Shown one piece after another: positions 44,826 through 53,146 of a DNA stretch of 64,000 bases (within the stretch, counting starts at the first letter, position 1; each line of letters begins with the position of its first letter). The position numbers and the translations under genes were made by a program. A model generated the notes under the pieces. The model saw only the letters and a program-made list of their open reading frames with translations. It was not told the DNA's origin and made no database searches. This stretch comes from Haliotispira sp965263485 (GTDB taxonomy: Bacteria > Spirochaetota > Spirochaetia > SP-2023), in NCBI GenBank assembly GCA_965263485.1, contig CBDHHO010000004.1, positions 62,001 to 126,000 of the forward strand, given 5' to 3'.

Positions 44826-45938
44826 ATGGCAAGTTGCGACAGCGCTTACAAATACCTGTTCTCGAACCCGGCAATCCTGTGCAAACTCATCCACGCCTTC
44901 GTTGAGGAGGACTTTAGCGCCAAAATCCAGCCCGACAGCCTGCGCAAACTCGACCCGTCCCACCTCTCTGCCACGCTCCAGCAGCGCGAATCGGACCTGC
45001 TTTACGAGGTGCGCCTGGACAGCCAAGACAATCAAGATAACCAAACAGCCTATCTGTATATCCTGCTCGAATTCCAGTCCACAGCCCCCAAGCATATGGC
45101 CATCCGCCTGCTCAGCTATATATCCCTGTTTTACGAACGCCTCATCAAGGAAGGCAAAAACAGCAAAGGCAAGTTGCCCCCGGTATTTCCGTTGGTGCTC
45201 TACAACGGAGACCGCCCCTGGAATGCGCCCCGCAGCACCAGCGAACTGATCAGCAGCAACGAAATACCCGCAAAATACCTACCCCACTTTCAATATGCTC
45301 TCATTGACGAGAAGCGCATCCCCGACGAGAAAATCCACAAACTGCACAACCTCATCAGCGCGGTGATTTGTGCCGAGAAATACGGCAGACCGGGGGAGTG
45401 GGAAGCCCAGATTCCGCAAATCATAGAATTCCTGGGCGATGAACCCGGGCTGGAAATCACCATTTTCAGGCGCTGGATTGCCTTGCTGTTTGGCGAGGGC
45501 ATGAACGAATCAGAATACAATCAAATCACCGCACCAGAGGAGGTACAAAGTATGTTGGCGACACTGGCAGACGATCTAAGAGCTGAAGGAAGACAAGAAG
45601 GCGAAAAACTGGGCATGCAGAAAGGTTGGGAAGAAGGCGAAAAACTGGGCATGCAGAAAGGTTGGGAAGAAGGTGAAAAACTGGGCATGCGAAAAGGTCG
45701 GGAAGAAGGTCGGGAAGAAGGTCGGGAAGAAGGTCGGGAAGAAGGTGAAAAACTAGGCATGCGGAAAGGCCGGGAAGAAGGTCGGGAAGAAGGACGGGAA
45801 GAAGGACGGCGTGAAGCTGCCCGGAAAATGAAAGAATCCGGGCTGTCGATTGAACAGATTTCAAGGTTTACCGGTCTGAGCCACCGCGAAATTACCGGGC
45901 TGAAAGAGGCGAATAGAAAGTCTGAAAGGGGCTTCTGA
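44826..45938 (+). CDS. Rpn-family PD-(D/E)XK nuclease, copy 1
   Basis: A 370-aa YhgA/Rpn-type protein. The nuclease core spans about residues 1-200: CDSAYKYLFSNPAILCKLIH, then ESDLLYEVRLD, YLYILLEFQSTAPKHMAIRL and FPLVLYNGDRPWN. The D...ExQ pattern is the PD-(D/E)XK active site. Rpn proteins promote RecA-independent recombination by cutting DNA. The C-terminus (about 255-345) is built of repeated GEKLGMQKGWEE and GREE units, then ends in a helix-turn-helix-like tail RKMKESGLSIEQISRFTGLS. Nearly identical to 48677-49726 except for an 18-bp indel and repeat number. Lies between a lipoprotein fragment and cassette C. Confidence 0.9.
   Translation: MASCDSAYKYLFSNPAILCKLIHAFVEEDFSAKIQPDSLRKLDPSHLSATLQQRESDLLYEVRLDSQDNQDNQTAYLYILLEFQSTAPKHMAIRLLSYISLFYERLIKEGKNSKGKLPPVFPLVLYNGDRPWNAPRSTSELISSNEIPAKYLPHFQYALIDEKRIPDEKIHKLHNLISAVICAEKYGRPGEWEAQIPQIIEFLGDEPGLEITIFRRWIALLFGEGMNESEYNQITAPEEVQSMLATLADDLRAEGRQEGEKLGMQKGWEEGEKLGMQKGWEEGEKLGMRKGREEGREEGREEGREEGEKLGMRKGREEGREEGREEGRREAARKMKESGLSIEQISRFTGLSHREITGLKEANRKSERGF
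45700..45815 (+). repeat. 12-bp tandem repeats inside Rpn copy 1
   Basis: GGTCGGGAAGAA and close variants are repeated head to tail, coding GREE. The unit is a multiple of three, so gain or loss keeps the frame. The same tract, with different copy numbers, is at about 49540-49630 and, inverted, at 60855-60935. Confidence 0.85.
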
Positions 45939-45947
45939 AGTTGGCCT

Positions 45948-46031
45948 TCGCCAGCTCGCAAAAGAGGAAGGTTGGGACTGGCTGCGCACGGCCCTCCCCA
46001 TTTCTCCCATGCTGCGCCAGCTCGCATGGGA
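45948..46031. repeat. 67-bp family repeat after Rpn copy 1
   Basis: GCCAGCTCGCAAAAGAGGAAGG, then GCTGCGCACGGCCCTCCCC and CCCATGCTGCGCCAGCTCGC: one and a half units in the inverse orientation. It joins directly to the conserved upstream region of cassette C. Confidence 0.75.
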
Positions 46032-46156
46032 GCCTCCCAAGAAAAGCAAATTTTTAGGGATTTTCCTGCGATCTTCTTGCCCTCCGCGGGGAAATCGTAT
46101 ATTCTTTGAGAAGAACAAGCTATTTTATAACCCTATTTTATCTTTTATTAAAATCA

Positions 46157-46202
46157 TTCCGACCTTGGCCGGAACATCATCTTTATGCATTATTTTGCAT
46201 AA
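46157..46202 (+). promoter_or_regulatory. two inverted repeats upstream of leader C
   Basis: TTCCG...CGGAA at 46157-46174 and TTATGCA/TGCATAA at 46183-46202, conserved in all cassettes, followed by AAGGAG for the leader. Confidence 0.55.
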
Positions 46203-46224
46203 TAATACCAAGGAGTATTGCACT

Positions 46225-46302
46225 ATGGAACACAAGTTCAGTAAAATTCGCTCATCGCTCATCGCTCATCGCTCATCGCTCATCGCTCATCGAAAAAATT
46301 AA
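46225..46302 (+). CDS. cassette C leader ORF with six 7-bp repeats
   Basis: MEHKFSKIR, then SSLIAHR twice and KN, stop TAA. Six CGCTCAT units. A string of six A residues sits at the end so that the zero-frame codons CGA AAA AAT TAA contain the slip-prone heptamer A_AAA_AAT right before the stop. Confidence 0.6.
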   Translation: MEHKFSKIRSSLIAHRSSLIAHRKN

Positions 46303-46311
46303 AACCATATA

Positions 46312-46333
46312 GCAGGAAAAATTATTTATCTGC
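46312..46333 (+). promoter_or_regulatory. hairpin between leader C and signal sequence
   Basis: GCAGGAAAAAT faces TATTTATCTGC; a stem with one mismatch and one G-U pair, at the same place as in cassettes A, D and E. Confidence 0.45.
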
Positions 46334-46524
46334 CGGGGTTTTACGCCCATTTATCCTTTTATTTGTCTGCTCCCTGATTCTACTGGCCGCCTGCGATCCG
46401 CCCGATGATGGGGGCAATAATGGGGCGCCCCGCACGGTCCGTTTTGAAAAAACGATCATCGGCCTGCGGGAGTTTCTGCTCACCGTTACCGCAGAACCTG
46501 CCGGGACATACGAATTTATCCTTA

Positions 46525-47774
46525 GGGCACCTCTAAAAATCCAGCACTGGACAAATCACAATTATTCAATTACAATACAATAATATTGGAGGATCATTAT
46601 GATTGAAATGACAAGTGAAATAATATATCAGGATGTAGAACGTACAAATCCTTTTATATTCGAACTTAAAAAATCTATCGATTGGGATAGAATCTCAGAG
46701 ACTATTTCTCAAAATATCCCTAAAAAGAAAAATAATTCTGGAAGGCCAAGATTCCCTGTCTCCCAAATGTTGCGCATTCTCATCCTTCAGGAAACCTACA
46801 ACCTCTCTGATGATGCCATGGAGGTCCAAATCAATGGTAGCATCTATTTCAAATTCTTTCTTGACATGAGCCTGCTTGATAAATCTCCCGATTCCAAAAC
46901 CATTTGGTCCTTCAAGGAAACGCTGCGCAAACTCAATCTCGAGCAAACGCTTTTTCTTGAGTTCCATAAATTTCTTGCTGAAAGAAAGATAAAACTGCAC
47001 AAAGGGAATATCGTGGACGCCAGCTTTGTCAAAGTGCCTGTGCAGCGCAATACCAGAGAAGAAAACCAGCAGATCAAAAATGATGAAATCCCTCCATCAT
47101 TCAAGGAAAACGAGAATAAAATGAGGCAAAAAGATACGGATGCAAGGTGGACAAAGAAAAATAGCAAAAGCCACTATGGATACAAAAATCACATTGCAAC
47201 GGCGACTAACGAGCAGTTTATTACCGCTTACGAAGTAAGTGCAGCTAATGTGCACGACTCACAGGTGCTTGCAGCTATTTTATCCGAAGGCGTCACGCAG
47301 ATATATGGGGATAGTGCGTACCGAAGTGAAAAGATAACAAATGAACTACGGAAGAAAGGTGTGAGGAACTTTATTCATCACCGAAAATATCGAGATACTT
47401 CACTTACAGAGAAGCAATTAGAAAGTAACCGCCGCAAGTCAAAGACCCGGGCGAAAGTGGAGCATATATTTGCATGGTTTCGCAATTGCATGAATAGGGG
47501 ATTAGAGTTGCGATGTATAGGGATAGATCGGGTAAGGTTTCGTATGGGGTTACGAAATACTGTGTATAATATGTTAAAATATGTTTCAATTACAGCATAA
47601 TAGTGGATAATTGTATCTAAAATGCTGTAAATAATGATTTTTTATGTAAATTCTAATTTTATTAGAATTTATTGATCGTAATTAATCTGGATCCAACTAT
47701 TTTTTGTGCTATTTTGTTATGATTAAGGAAGGATTTTTGATTTTACATCGCAATGCCGATTTTTAGAGGTCCCC
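46525..47774 (+). mobile_element. IS5-type insertion sequence, copy 3 (intact)
   Basis: A 1250-bp element with ends GGGCACCTCTAAAAATCC and the inverse of GGGGACCTCTAAAAATCGGC. It is flanked by CTTA on both sides. A 4-bp duplication of this kind fits the IS5 family. The uninterrupted site can be read in lipoprotein A (near 33105). Its ends match those of the short elements spread through the window, so it, or a relative, is the likely source of their transposition. Confidence 0.95.
46599..47600 (+). CDS. IS5-family DDE transposase
   Basis: A 333-aa transposase. An N-terminal domain DUF772-like (GRPRFPVSQMLRILILQETY, NLSDDAMEVQINGSIYFKFF) precedes the DDE core: GNIVDASFVKVPVQRNT with the first Asp, KSHYGYKNHIATATNEQFIT, QIYGDSAYRSEKI with the second Asp, and SKTRAKVEHIFAWFRNCMNR with the Glu. 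These are the IS5-family signatures. The ATG has TTGGAGG upstream. It appears intact and so potentially active. Confidence 0.95.
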   Translation: MIEMTSEIIYQDVERTNPFIFELKKSIDWDRISETISQNIPKKKNNSGRPRFPVSQMLRILILQETYNLSDDAMEVQINGSIYFKFFLDMSLLDKSPDSKTIWSFKETLRKLNLEQTLFLEFHKFLAERKIKLHKGNIVDASFVKVPVQRNTREENQQIKNDEIPPSFKENENKMRQKDTDARWTKKNSKSHYGYKNHIATATNEQFITAYEVSAANVHDSQVLAAILSEGVTQIYGDSAYRSEKITNELRKKGVRNFIHHRKYRDTSLTEKQLESNRRKSKTRAKVEHIFAWFRNCMNRGLELRCIGIDRVRFRMGLRNTVYNMLKYVSITA

Positions 47775-48676
47775 CTTAGCGACTCCTCAGCCTCCCCCGA
47801 CTGGACCAGCATCAAAGACCACCCCGCCCTGATAAAGCGCGGCTTCTCCGCCGAGAAAAACCATCAGCGGGAGATCTACTTCAGCGTCACCAAAGATTAT
47901 GTAGCCCCGCCCCATAATGCGGCGGTGGATCTGCGCACCGAGCCTGAACATAAGTATCCGGGCTTTATGAGCCCGGGGCAGCAGTACTACGTCCACGCCT
48001 ATCAGAACCGGGCCCACCTCAAAAGCTCTGAGACGATCAGCACCGAGAACTACCCCGATGCTCTGCCCGCTGCTATCACGACTGAATCAGAAAAAGGTCT
48101 GCAAAGTAGTTCAGGAATCCCCATATCGGATTCCCCGCTCCGGGCCCTGTGGGGCATGGATGTGTGGACCCAAAATATTGACGATGCCGCGATAATCAAT
48201 GCTGTGGACAATCATAACGGTAATGTGGCACTGCGTCGCATCGAGGTGGGAAGCAGAGAAATCCTCTACCTGCCGATACGCAGTATTCAGCCTCTCCCAG
48301 ATACGAATACTTGTTTTTTAGGTTTTGTGGATCGATTATTCTTAAAAACCAAGTCAAATCCGGGAGGAGAAAATGATGTGGTGCGTTTGGTTTACCCTCC
48401 AGTGGCGGGGAATTCCTATCGTACTGATAATCCTGAGGGCGGCTCGGTGTTGTTCCACGGGCATCCTTTTCAGGGAGCTCGGCGGCCCTACTACGATATG
48501 ATGGGCCAAATCGATACCACCAAGTACAGTGAGGCTTGGATCACAAGTAACTGTGCGCCCACCGCGAATCGTATATTGGCACCTTCTTTTACTCTTGCGG
48601 CACCGTAGTTGAAGGGAGGGCCGCTCCCATCCCTCTTTTAATTGCGCTGTACGGACAAAACAGCTATATTGAAGCC

Positions 48677-49726
48677 ATGGCAAGTTGCGACAGCGCGTAC
48701 AAATACCTGTTCTCGAACCCGGCAATCCTGTGCAAACTCATCCACGCCTTCGTTGAGGAGGACTTTAGCGCCAAAATCCAGCCCGACAGCCTGTGCAAAC
48801 TCGACCCGTCCCACCTCTCTGCCACGCTCCAGCAGCGCGAATCGGACCTGCTTTACGAGGTGCGCCTGGACAATCAAACAGCCTATCTGTATATCCTGCT
48901 CGAATTCCAGTCCACAGCCCCCAAGCATATGGCCATCCGCCTGCTCAGCTATATATCCCTGTTTTACGAACGCCTCATCAAGGAAGGCAAAAACAGCAAA
49001 GGCAAGTTGCCCCCGGTATTTCCATTGGTGCTCTACAACGGAGACCGCCCTTGGAATGCGCCCCGCAGCACCAGCGAACTGATCAGCAGCAACGAAATAC
49101 CCGCAAAATACCTACCCCACTTTCAATACGCTCTCATTGACGAGAAGCGCATCCCCGACGAGAAAATCCACAAGCTGCACAACCTTATCAGCGCGGTGAT
49201 TTGTGCCGAGAAATACGGCAGACCGGGGGAATGGGAAGCCCAGATTCCGCAAATCATAGAATTCCTGGGCGATGAACCCGGGCTGGAAATCACCATTTTC
49301 AGGCGCTGGATCGCCTTGCTGTTTGGCGAAGGCATGAACGAATCAGAATACAATCAAATCACCGCACCAGAGGAGGTACAGAAGATGTTGGCAACACTGG
49401 CAGACGATCTAAGAGCTGAAGGCAGACAAGAAGGAAGACAAGAAGGCGAAAAACTGGGCATGCAGAAAGGTTGGGAAGAAGGCGAAAAACTGGGCATGCA
49501 GAAAGGTTGGGAAGAAGGTGAAAAACTGGGCATGCGGAAAGGTCGGGAAGAAGGTCGGGAAGAAGGTCGGGAAGAAGGTCGGGAAGAAGGTGAAAAACTA
49601 GGCATGCGGAAAGGCCGGGAAGAAGGACGGCGTGAAGCTGCCCGGAAAATGAAAGAATCCGGGCTGTCGATTGAGCAGATTGCAAGGTTTACCGGCCTGA
49701 GCCACCGCGAAATTACCGGGCTCTGA
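48677..49726 (+). CDS. Rpn-family PD-(D/E)XK nuclease, copy 2
   Basis: A 349-aa near-duplicate of the gene at 44826, with the same nuclease core. It lacks six residues in the acidic loop after VRLD, has one more GRQE unit and fewer GREE units in the tail, and stops right after SHREITGL. It follows lipoprotein C by 68 bp, as copy 1 follows the lipoprotein fragment. A TATATT box lies about 10-15 bp before the ATG in both. Likely a product of tandem duplication of the lipoprotein-Rpn-repeat-leader block. Confidence 0.9.
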   Translation: MASCDSAYKYLFSNPAILCKLIHAFVEEDFSAKIQPDSLCKLDPSHLSATLQQRESDLLYEVRLDNQTAYLYILLEFQSTAPKHMAIRLLSYISLFYERLIKEGKNSKGKLPPVFPLVLYNGDRPWNAPRSTSELISSNEIPAKYLPHFQYALIDEKRIPDEKIHKLHNLISAVICAEKYGRPGEWEAQIPQIIEFLGDEPGLEITIFRRWIALLFGEGMNESEYNQITAPEEVQKMLATLADDLRAEGRQEGRQEGEKLGMQKGWEEGEKLGMQKGWEEGEKLGMRKGREEGREEGREEGREEGEKLGMRKGREEGRREAARKMKESGLSIEQIARFTGLSHREITGL

Positions 49727-49756
49727 TGCCGGCTGGGCGCAGCTGTCAAGGAGGAA

Positions 49757-50078
49757 GGTCGGGCCTTGGCTGCGCACGGCCCTCCCCATTTCTCCCATGC
49801 TGCGCCAGCTCGCAGAAAAGAAGGTCGGGCCTAGCTGCGCACGGCCCTCCCCATTTCTCCCATGCTGCGCCAGCTCGCAGAAAAGAAGGTCGGGCCTAGC
49901 TGCGCACGGCCCTCCCCTGTTTCTCCCATGCTGCGCCAGCTCGCAGAAAAGAAGGTCGGGCCTAGCTGCGCACGGCCCTCCCCTGTTTCTCCCATGCTGC
50001 GCCAGCTCGCAGAAAAGAAGGTCGGGCCTAGCTGCGCACGGCCCTCCCCTGTTTCTCCCATGCTGCGCCAGCTCGCAT
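49757..50078. repeat. array of five 65-66-bp repeats
   Basis: The unit CATGCTGCGCCAGCTCGCAG with GGTCGGGCCTAGCTGCGCAC recurs at 49796, 49861, 49927, 49993 and 50059 (spacing 65, 66, 66, 66). It is the same family as the array at 61723, inverse orientation, and lies between Rpn copy 2 and cassette D. Confidence 0.92.
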
Positions 50079-50207
50079 GGGAACCTCGCAAGAAAAGCCA
50101 ATTTTTAGGGATTTTCCTGTGATCTTCTTGCCCTCCGCGGGGAAATCGTATATTCTTTGAGAAGAACAAGCCATTTCATAATCCCATTTTATCTTTTATT
50201 AAAACCA

Positions 50208-50253
50208 TTCCGACTTTGGCCGGAACATCATCTTTATGCATTGTTTTGCATAA
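50208..50253 (+). promoter_or_regulatory. two inverted repeats upstream of leader D
   Basis: TTCCG...CGGAA at 50208-50225 and TTATGCA/TGCATAA at 50234-50253, as in the other cassettes. Confidence 0.55.
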
Positions 50254-50275
50254 TAATACCAAGGAGTATTGCACA

Positions 50276-50353
50276 ATGGAACACAAGTTCAGTAAAATTC
50301 GCTCATCGCTCATCGCTCATCGCTCATCGCTCATCGCTCATCGAAAAAATTAA
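50276..50353 (+). CDS. cassette D leader ORF with six 7-bp repeats
   Basis: Same 25-codon peptide as leaders A, C and E, with AAGGAG upstream, six CGCTCAT units and the A-run before the TAA. Confidence 0.6.
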   Translation: MEHKFSKIRSSLIAHRSSLIAHRKN

Positions 50354-51066
50354 ACTCATATAGCAGGGGAAATTATTTCTCTGCCGGTATTTTACGCCCA
50401 TTTATCCTTTTATTTGTCTGCTCCCTGATTTTATGGGTCGCCTGCGATCCGCCCGAGAGCGACGACACACCCACCGTCAAAACATTTACCGTTACCTTTG
50501 AGACCAACGGCGGGAGCGAAGTAGCCAGTCAGACCGTTGCCGAAAATGGCAAAGCCACAGAGCCTGATTCCAGTAGAGACGGATACATTTTTGAAGGCTG
50601 GTACAGCGACGAAGCTACCACTGATGCATTTAATTTTGACACGCCTATTACCGCAGACATTACACTATATGCCAAATGGATAGAAAGTTTTACAATCAGC
50701 TTTTCCGATCCTGCGGATACCACGGGCAGAACCATTATCGGCATGCGGGAATTTCTGCTGACCGTCGATGTGTCAAACCTCAGCGAGAACACCGAACTCG
50801 TCTTTATCCCGGCTATACGGCAAGCCCGACTCCGTGGGACGAGGTGGAAAACCACAACGCCAGGAGGCCCCGGGCCATCAGCTCGCGATAGTCACTCAGG
50901 GAGTGCCCGGCCTGGGGCAGGGCCAGGCCGTGTCGTTGGGCTTCCTCTAGGGCGTAGCCCAAGTCTTTGGCCATCCATTCGATGGCAAAGCCAAAGTCAT
51001 AGCGGCCTTCGGCCATGGTCTCGGCCCGGTTTTCCATCTGCCAGGACCCGGCCGCCCCGTTTTTGA
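50341..51066 (+). pseudogene. cassette lipoprotein D, Listeria-type B-repeat, 3' end replaced
   Basis: The frame reads RPFILLFVCSLILWVAC (lipobox), then DPPESDDTPTVKTFTVTFET and a B-repeat (NGGSEVASQTVAENGKATEP, GYIFEGWYSDEATTDAFNF, ITLYAKW), as in InlB-type surface proteins. Next comes TIIGMREFLLTV, the same motif that follows the linker in lipoproteins A and C. At about 50820 the sequence switches to the inverted 3' end of a dehydrogenase gene, so the last 80 residues are antisense translation. Out of frame with the leader ATG, like the others. Confidence 0.75.
50363..50384 (+). promoter_or_regulatory. hairpin between leader D and signal sequence
   Basis: Identical in sequence to the hairpin of cassette A: GCAGGGGAAAT with TATTTCTCTGC, a 9-bp stem with two G-U pairs. 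Confidence 0.5.
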
Positions 51067-51758
51067 GACAGGAGACCAAGGTCGCTACGTCCAGGCAGGA
51101 TTTTTGTGCCAGCAGCAGCCCCTCTCCCAACCCTCTCAGCACGCCGCTGATGCAGATCTGGTTTGACCATTTTGGCGCGTTGTCCCTGACCGCAACCGCC
51201 CATGAGGGTTGCTGATTTGGCATAAGCGGGGAATATCCGGCTTTGCAGCTGCTCAAAAACTTCGGCCTTGCCACCGCACATTACGGTCAAGCAGCCGTTC
51301 TCGGCACCCGATTGGCCCCCGCTGATCGGTGCGTCCACAAAGTGCACGCCTTGTTGCCCGGCGGTTTCGTCCATTTCCAAGGCCAATTGGGCCGAAGTGG
51401 TGGTGTGATCGACCAAGATAGCAGTGGGCTTCATGTGCGGCAAAGCGCCGTCCGGCTGTTTGAGTACCTGGCGCACGTCGTTGTCGTTGCCAACGCAGCA
51501 GAGTACCACATCGGCCTGATCTACGGCCTCGGCAATCTGTGCACAGGCCCGGACGCCGTACCGGCGGTATTGTTCTGTGAATTTCGCGGCCCTGGCCGGG
51601 CTGCGGTTGTAAACAGCCACTGCCATGTTTTGCCCGTTACTGTGCTCATTGCTGTGCCCATTCCGGGCCAGGTAACGGGCCAGGTGTCCGCCCATCGGAT
51701 AGCCCATCACTCCCAACCCCAGGAAGGCTACTTTGCCAATGGATCTTGATTCTGCCAT
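50823..51758 (-). pseudogene. 3-hydroxyisobutyrate dehydrogenase-family gene, frameshifted and truncated
   Basis: From ATG 51758 (AAGGA upstream) the N-terminal Rossmann domain reads KVAFLGLGVMGYPMGGHLAR, AVAVYNRSPARAAKF, FVDAPISGGQSGAENG and LTVMCGG. At about 51160, after GQRAKMV, one extra A shifts the frame. The C-terminal domain continues in the other frame with NQICISGVLRGLGEGLLLAQ and AIEWMAKDLGYALEEAQRHG. The 3' end is lost at the junction with lipoprotein D. The family reduces small hydroxyacid semialdehydes such as tartronate semialdehyde. A sequencing error could explain the frameshift but not the lost end. Confidence 0.8.
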
Positions 51759-52098
51759 ATCGGTGTCCTTATCGGTGCCCTTAGAGCTTTCCCGGATACT
51801 TATAACCGAGCTTCCGAGAACAGAAGCCAATATGAACGTGCTTAATTTATTTGAATGAAAATTCTTACACCGGATGTACCAGCGATTTTTCGTTACCTAC
51901 AACATCAGCTCATACTCTCCAATTATACCAAGATTTCCAGAAAGATACCATGCGTTTGCCCCAAAATAGTATTAGCCGGATTTTTGCAAAAATCTTGAGA
52001 ACGGGATCCTATTCGCTCACACATATTTTAAAAAGTTAATTGCATTACATAAATGGCTTTATATCAATATCTCTGCATTTTTCCTCGGAAGATCTGTT
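51759..52098. other. 340-bp gap with nothing recognised
   Basis: Mixed-composition sequence between two minus-strand genes. It should hold the promoter of the dehydrogenase gene and the 3' end of the isomerase transcript, but I see no clear promoter, hairpin, element end or RNA gene. Confidence 0.5.
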
Positions 52099-52962
52099 TT
52101 AAGCAAACTTCTGTTCTAATTCGCGAATAAATGCAATTGAAGTGTTTAGCGTCTTCTCCACCTTGGCTAAAGCGGGGACTTCTTCCTTAAAATGTGCGTT
52201 CCCCTGAGAATCCTTGAATACTCTCATGGGAATTTCCAATGCAAACGGTAATTCTGGACGAGCAGATAAAATATTTTGAAATACTTGTTCGTACTGGCAA
52301 ATACCCTGCCCTATTGGACAGAAATAAATATTGCCATTCACAATTTGAATATCTTTGATATGCATATTACTGCACATAGGAATCGCTGCGATTGCATCCA
52401 CAAGTACGTCCTCTTCAGGACAATGGGTCACAAAGTTCCCAGCATCGTAGTTGCAACCAAAAATTCTCTCATCAACAGCCTGTAAAAACGCAGGGATGTC
52501 TTGGGCACCACCAATGATGTGATCGCGTCCATCACTGGGGTTCTCGACCAGAATCTTAATCCCATGACGATTCGCCAACTCTAGCGCACGATCCACCTTT
52601 GTCATAAACGCTGCAAAATGATTCTTGCCAGTAGTATAGGTTACAATCTTTGAAGCCCCAATACTGTAAGCAAACTCCAGTCTGCGGAGCAAAAGATCAT
52701 CGGCATCTGGGCGTTCAAAATTCGTATGACAGGCCAGTGAGACACATTCTAAATTATGCTGCTGCACAACTCTGCGGTATTCTTCTGCATTTTGGCGGGC
52801 AAAACTCTCTTCGCTAAATCCGCTAGAAGTACCATCAATCAGGGCAATTTCCACTTTGCAGACACCTAGATTCGCAATGGAGTCAAAAGCCTGTTCAAAG
52901 GGTAGGCCATCGTAGGCAATTGTACTAACCGCCAAGTTGTTTAGAATTGTGTTTGGGGCCAT
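52099..52962 (-). CDS. sugar phosphate isomerase/epimerase-like TIM-barrel protein
   Basis: A 287-aa protein of the xylose-isomerase-like TIM-barrel superfamily: VCKIEIALIDGTSSGFSEES, VSLACHTNFERPDADDLLLR, GIKILVENPSDGRDHIIGG, FGCNYDAGNFVTHCPEED, and NMHIKDIQ with PIGQGICQYEQVF. The metal-ligand pattern (E, D, H, K-D) fits sugar or inositol-related isomerases and dehydratases. It is the last gene of the TctCBA locus, separated from tctA by a mobile element. The exact reaction is unknown. Confidence 0.82.
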   Translation of the reverse strand: MAPNTILNNLAVSTIAYDGLPFEQAFDSIANLGVCKVEIALIDGTSSGFSEESFARQNAEEYRRVVQQHNLECVSLACHTNFERPDADDLLLRRLEFAYSIGASKIVTYTTGKNHFAAFMTKVDRALELANRHGIKILVENPSDGRDHIIGGAQDIPAFLQAVDERIFGCNYDAGNFVTHCPEEDVLVDAIAAIPMCSNMHIKDIQIVNGNIYFCPIGQGICQYEQVFQNILSARPELPFALEIPMRVFKDSQGNAHFKEEVPALAKVEKTLNTSIAFIRELEQKFA

Positions 52963-52978
52963 GGTTTCCCTCTCTTAA

Positions 52979-53142
52979 GGGCACCTCTAAAAATTCCAAT
53001 TCTGCGCTGAATCGCGATCTTGTTGCCGAATAGCTTCGTCAGCAAAGCCTTACCATACAACAAAGTATGCTTCGGCTTCACTTCCTCACTATCGGCAAAA
53101 TCTCGCTGATTCAGCATCAAAAGCGAATTTTTAGAGGTACCC
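52979..53142. mobile_element. 164-bp MITE-like element between tctA and an isomerase gene
   Basis: Ends GGGCACCTCTAAAAATTCC and inverse ending GGTACCC, flanked by TTAA and TTAT. Nearly identical to 42664-42827. It ends 5 bp from the tctA stop. Confidence 0.9.
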
Positions 53143-53146
53143 TTAT

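Larger units (their letters stand above)
46290..48608 (+). pseudogene. cassette lipoprotein C, interrupted by an IS5-type element
   Basis: The 5' part (46290-46524) reads KKLKPYSRKN, then RPFILLFVCSLILLAAC with its lipobox, the linker DPPDDGGNNGAPRTVRFEK and TIIGLREFLLTV. It is cut inside EFILSDSS by the element at 46525-47774 and resumes at 47779 (47775-47778 is the duplicated target) through to SFTLAAP and the stop at 48608. Removing the element and one CTTA restores one 354-codon frame, so the insertion is recent. Like the other cassettes, the lipoprotein frame is not the leader frame. Homologous to lipoprotein A along its length. Confidence 0.85.

Noticed and set aside
48642..49140. Alternative-frame proteins within the Rpn genes, such as a Thr/Arg-rich frame
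   Set aside because: They appear in both Rpn copies only because the DNA is duplicated, and they have no domain or start support.
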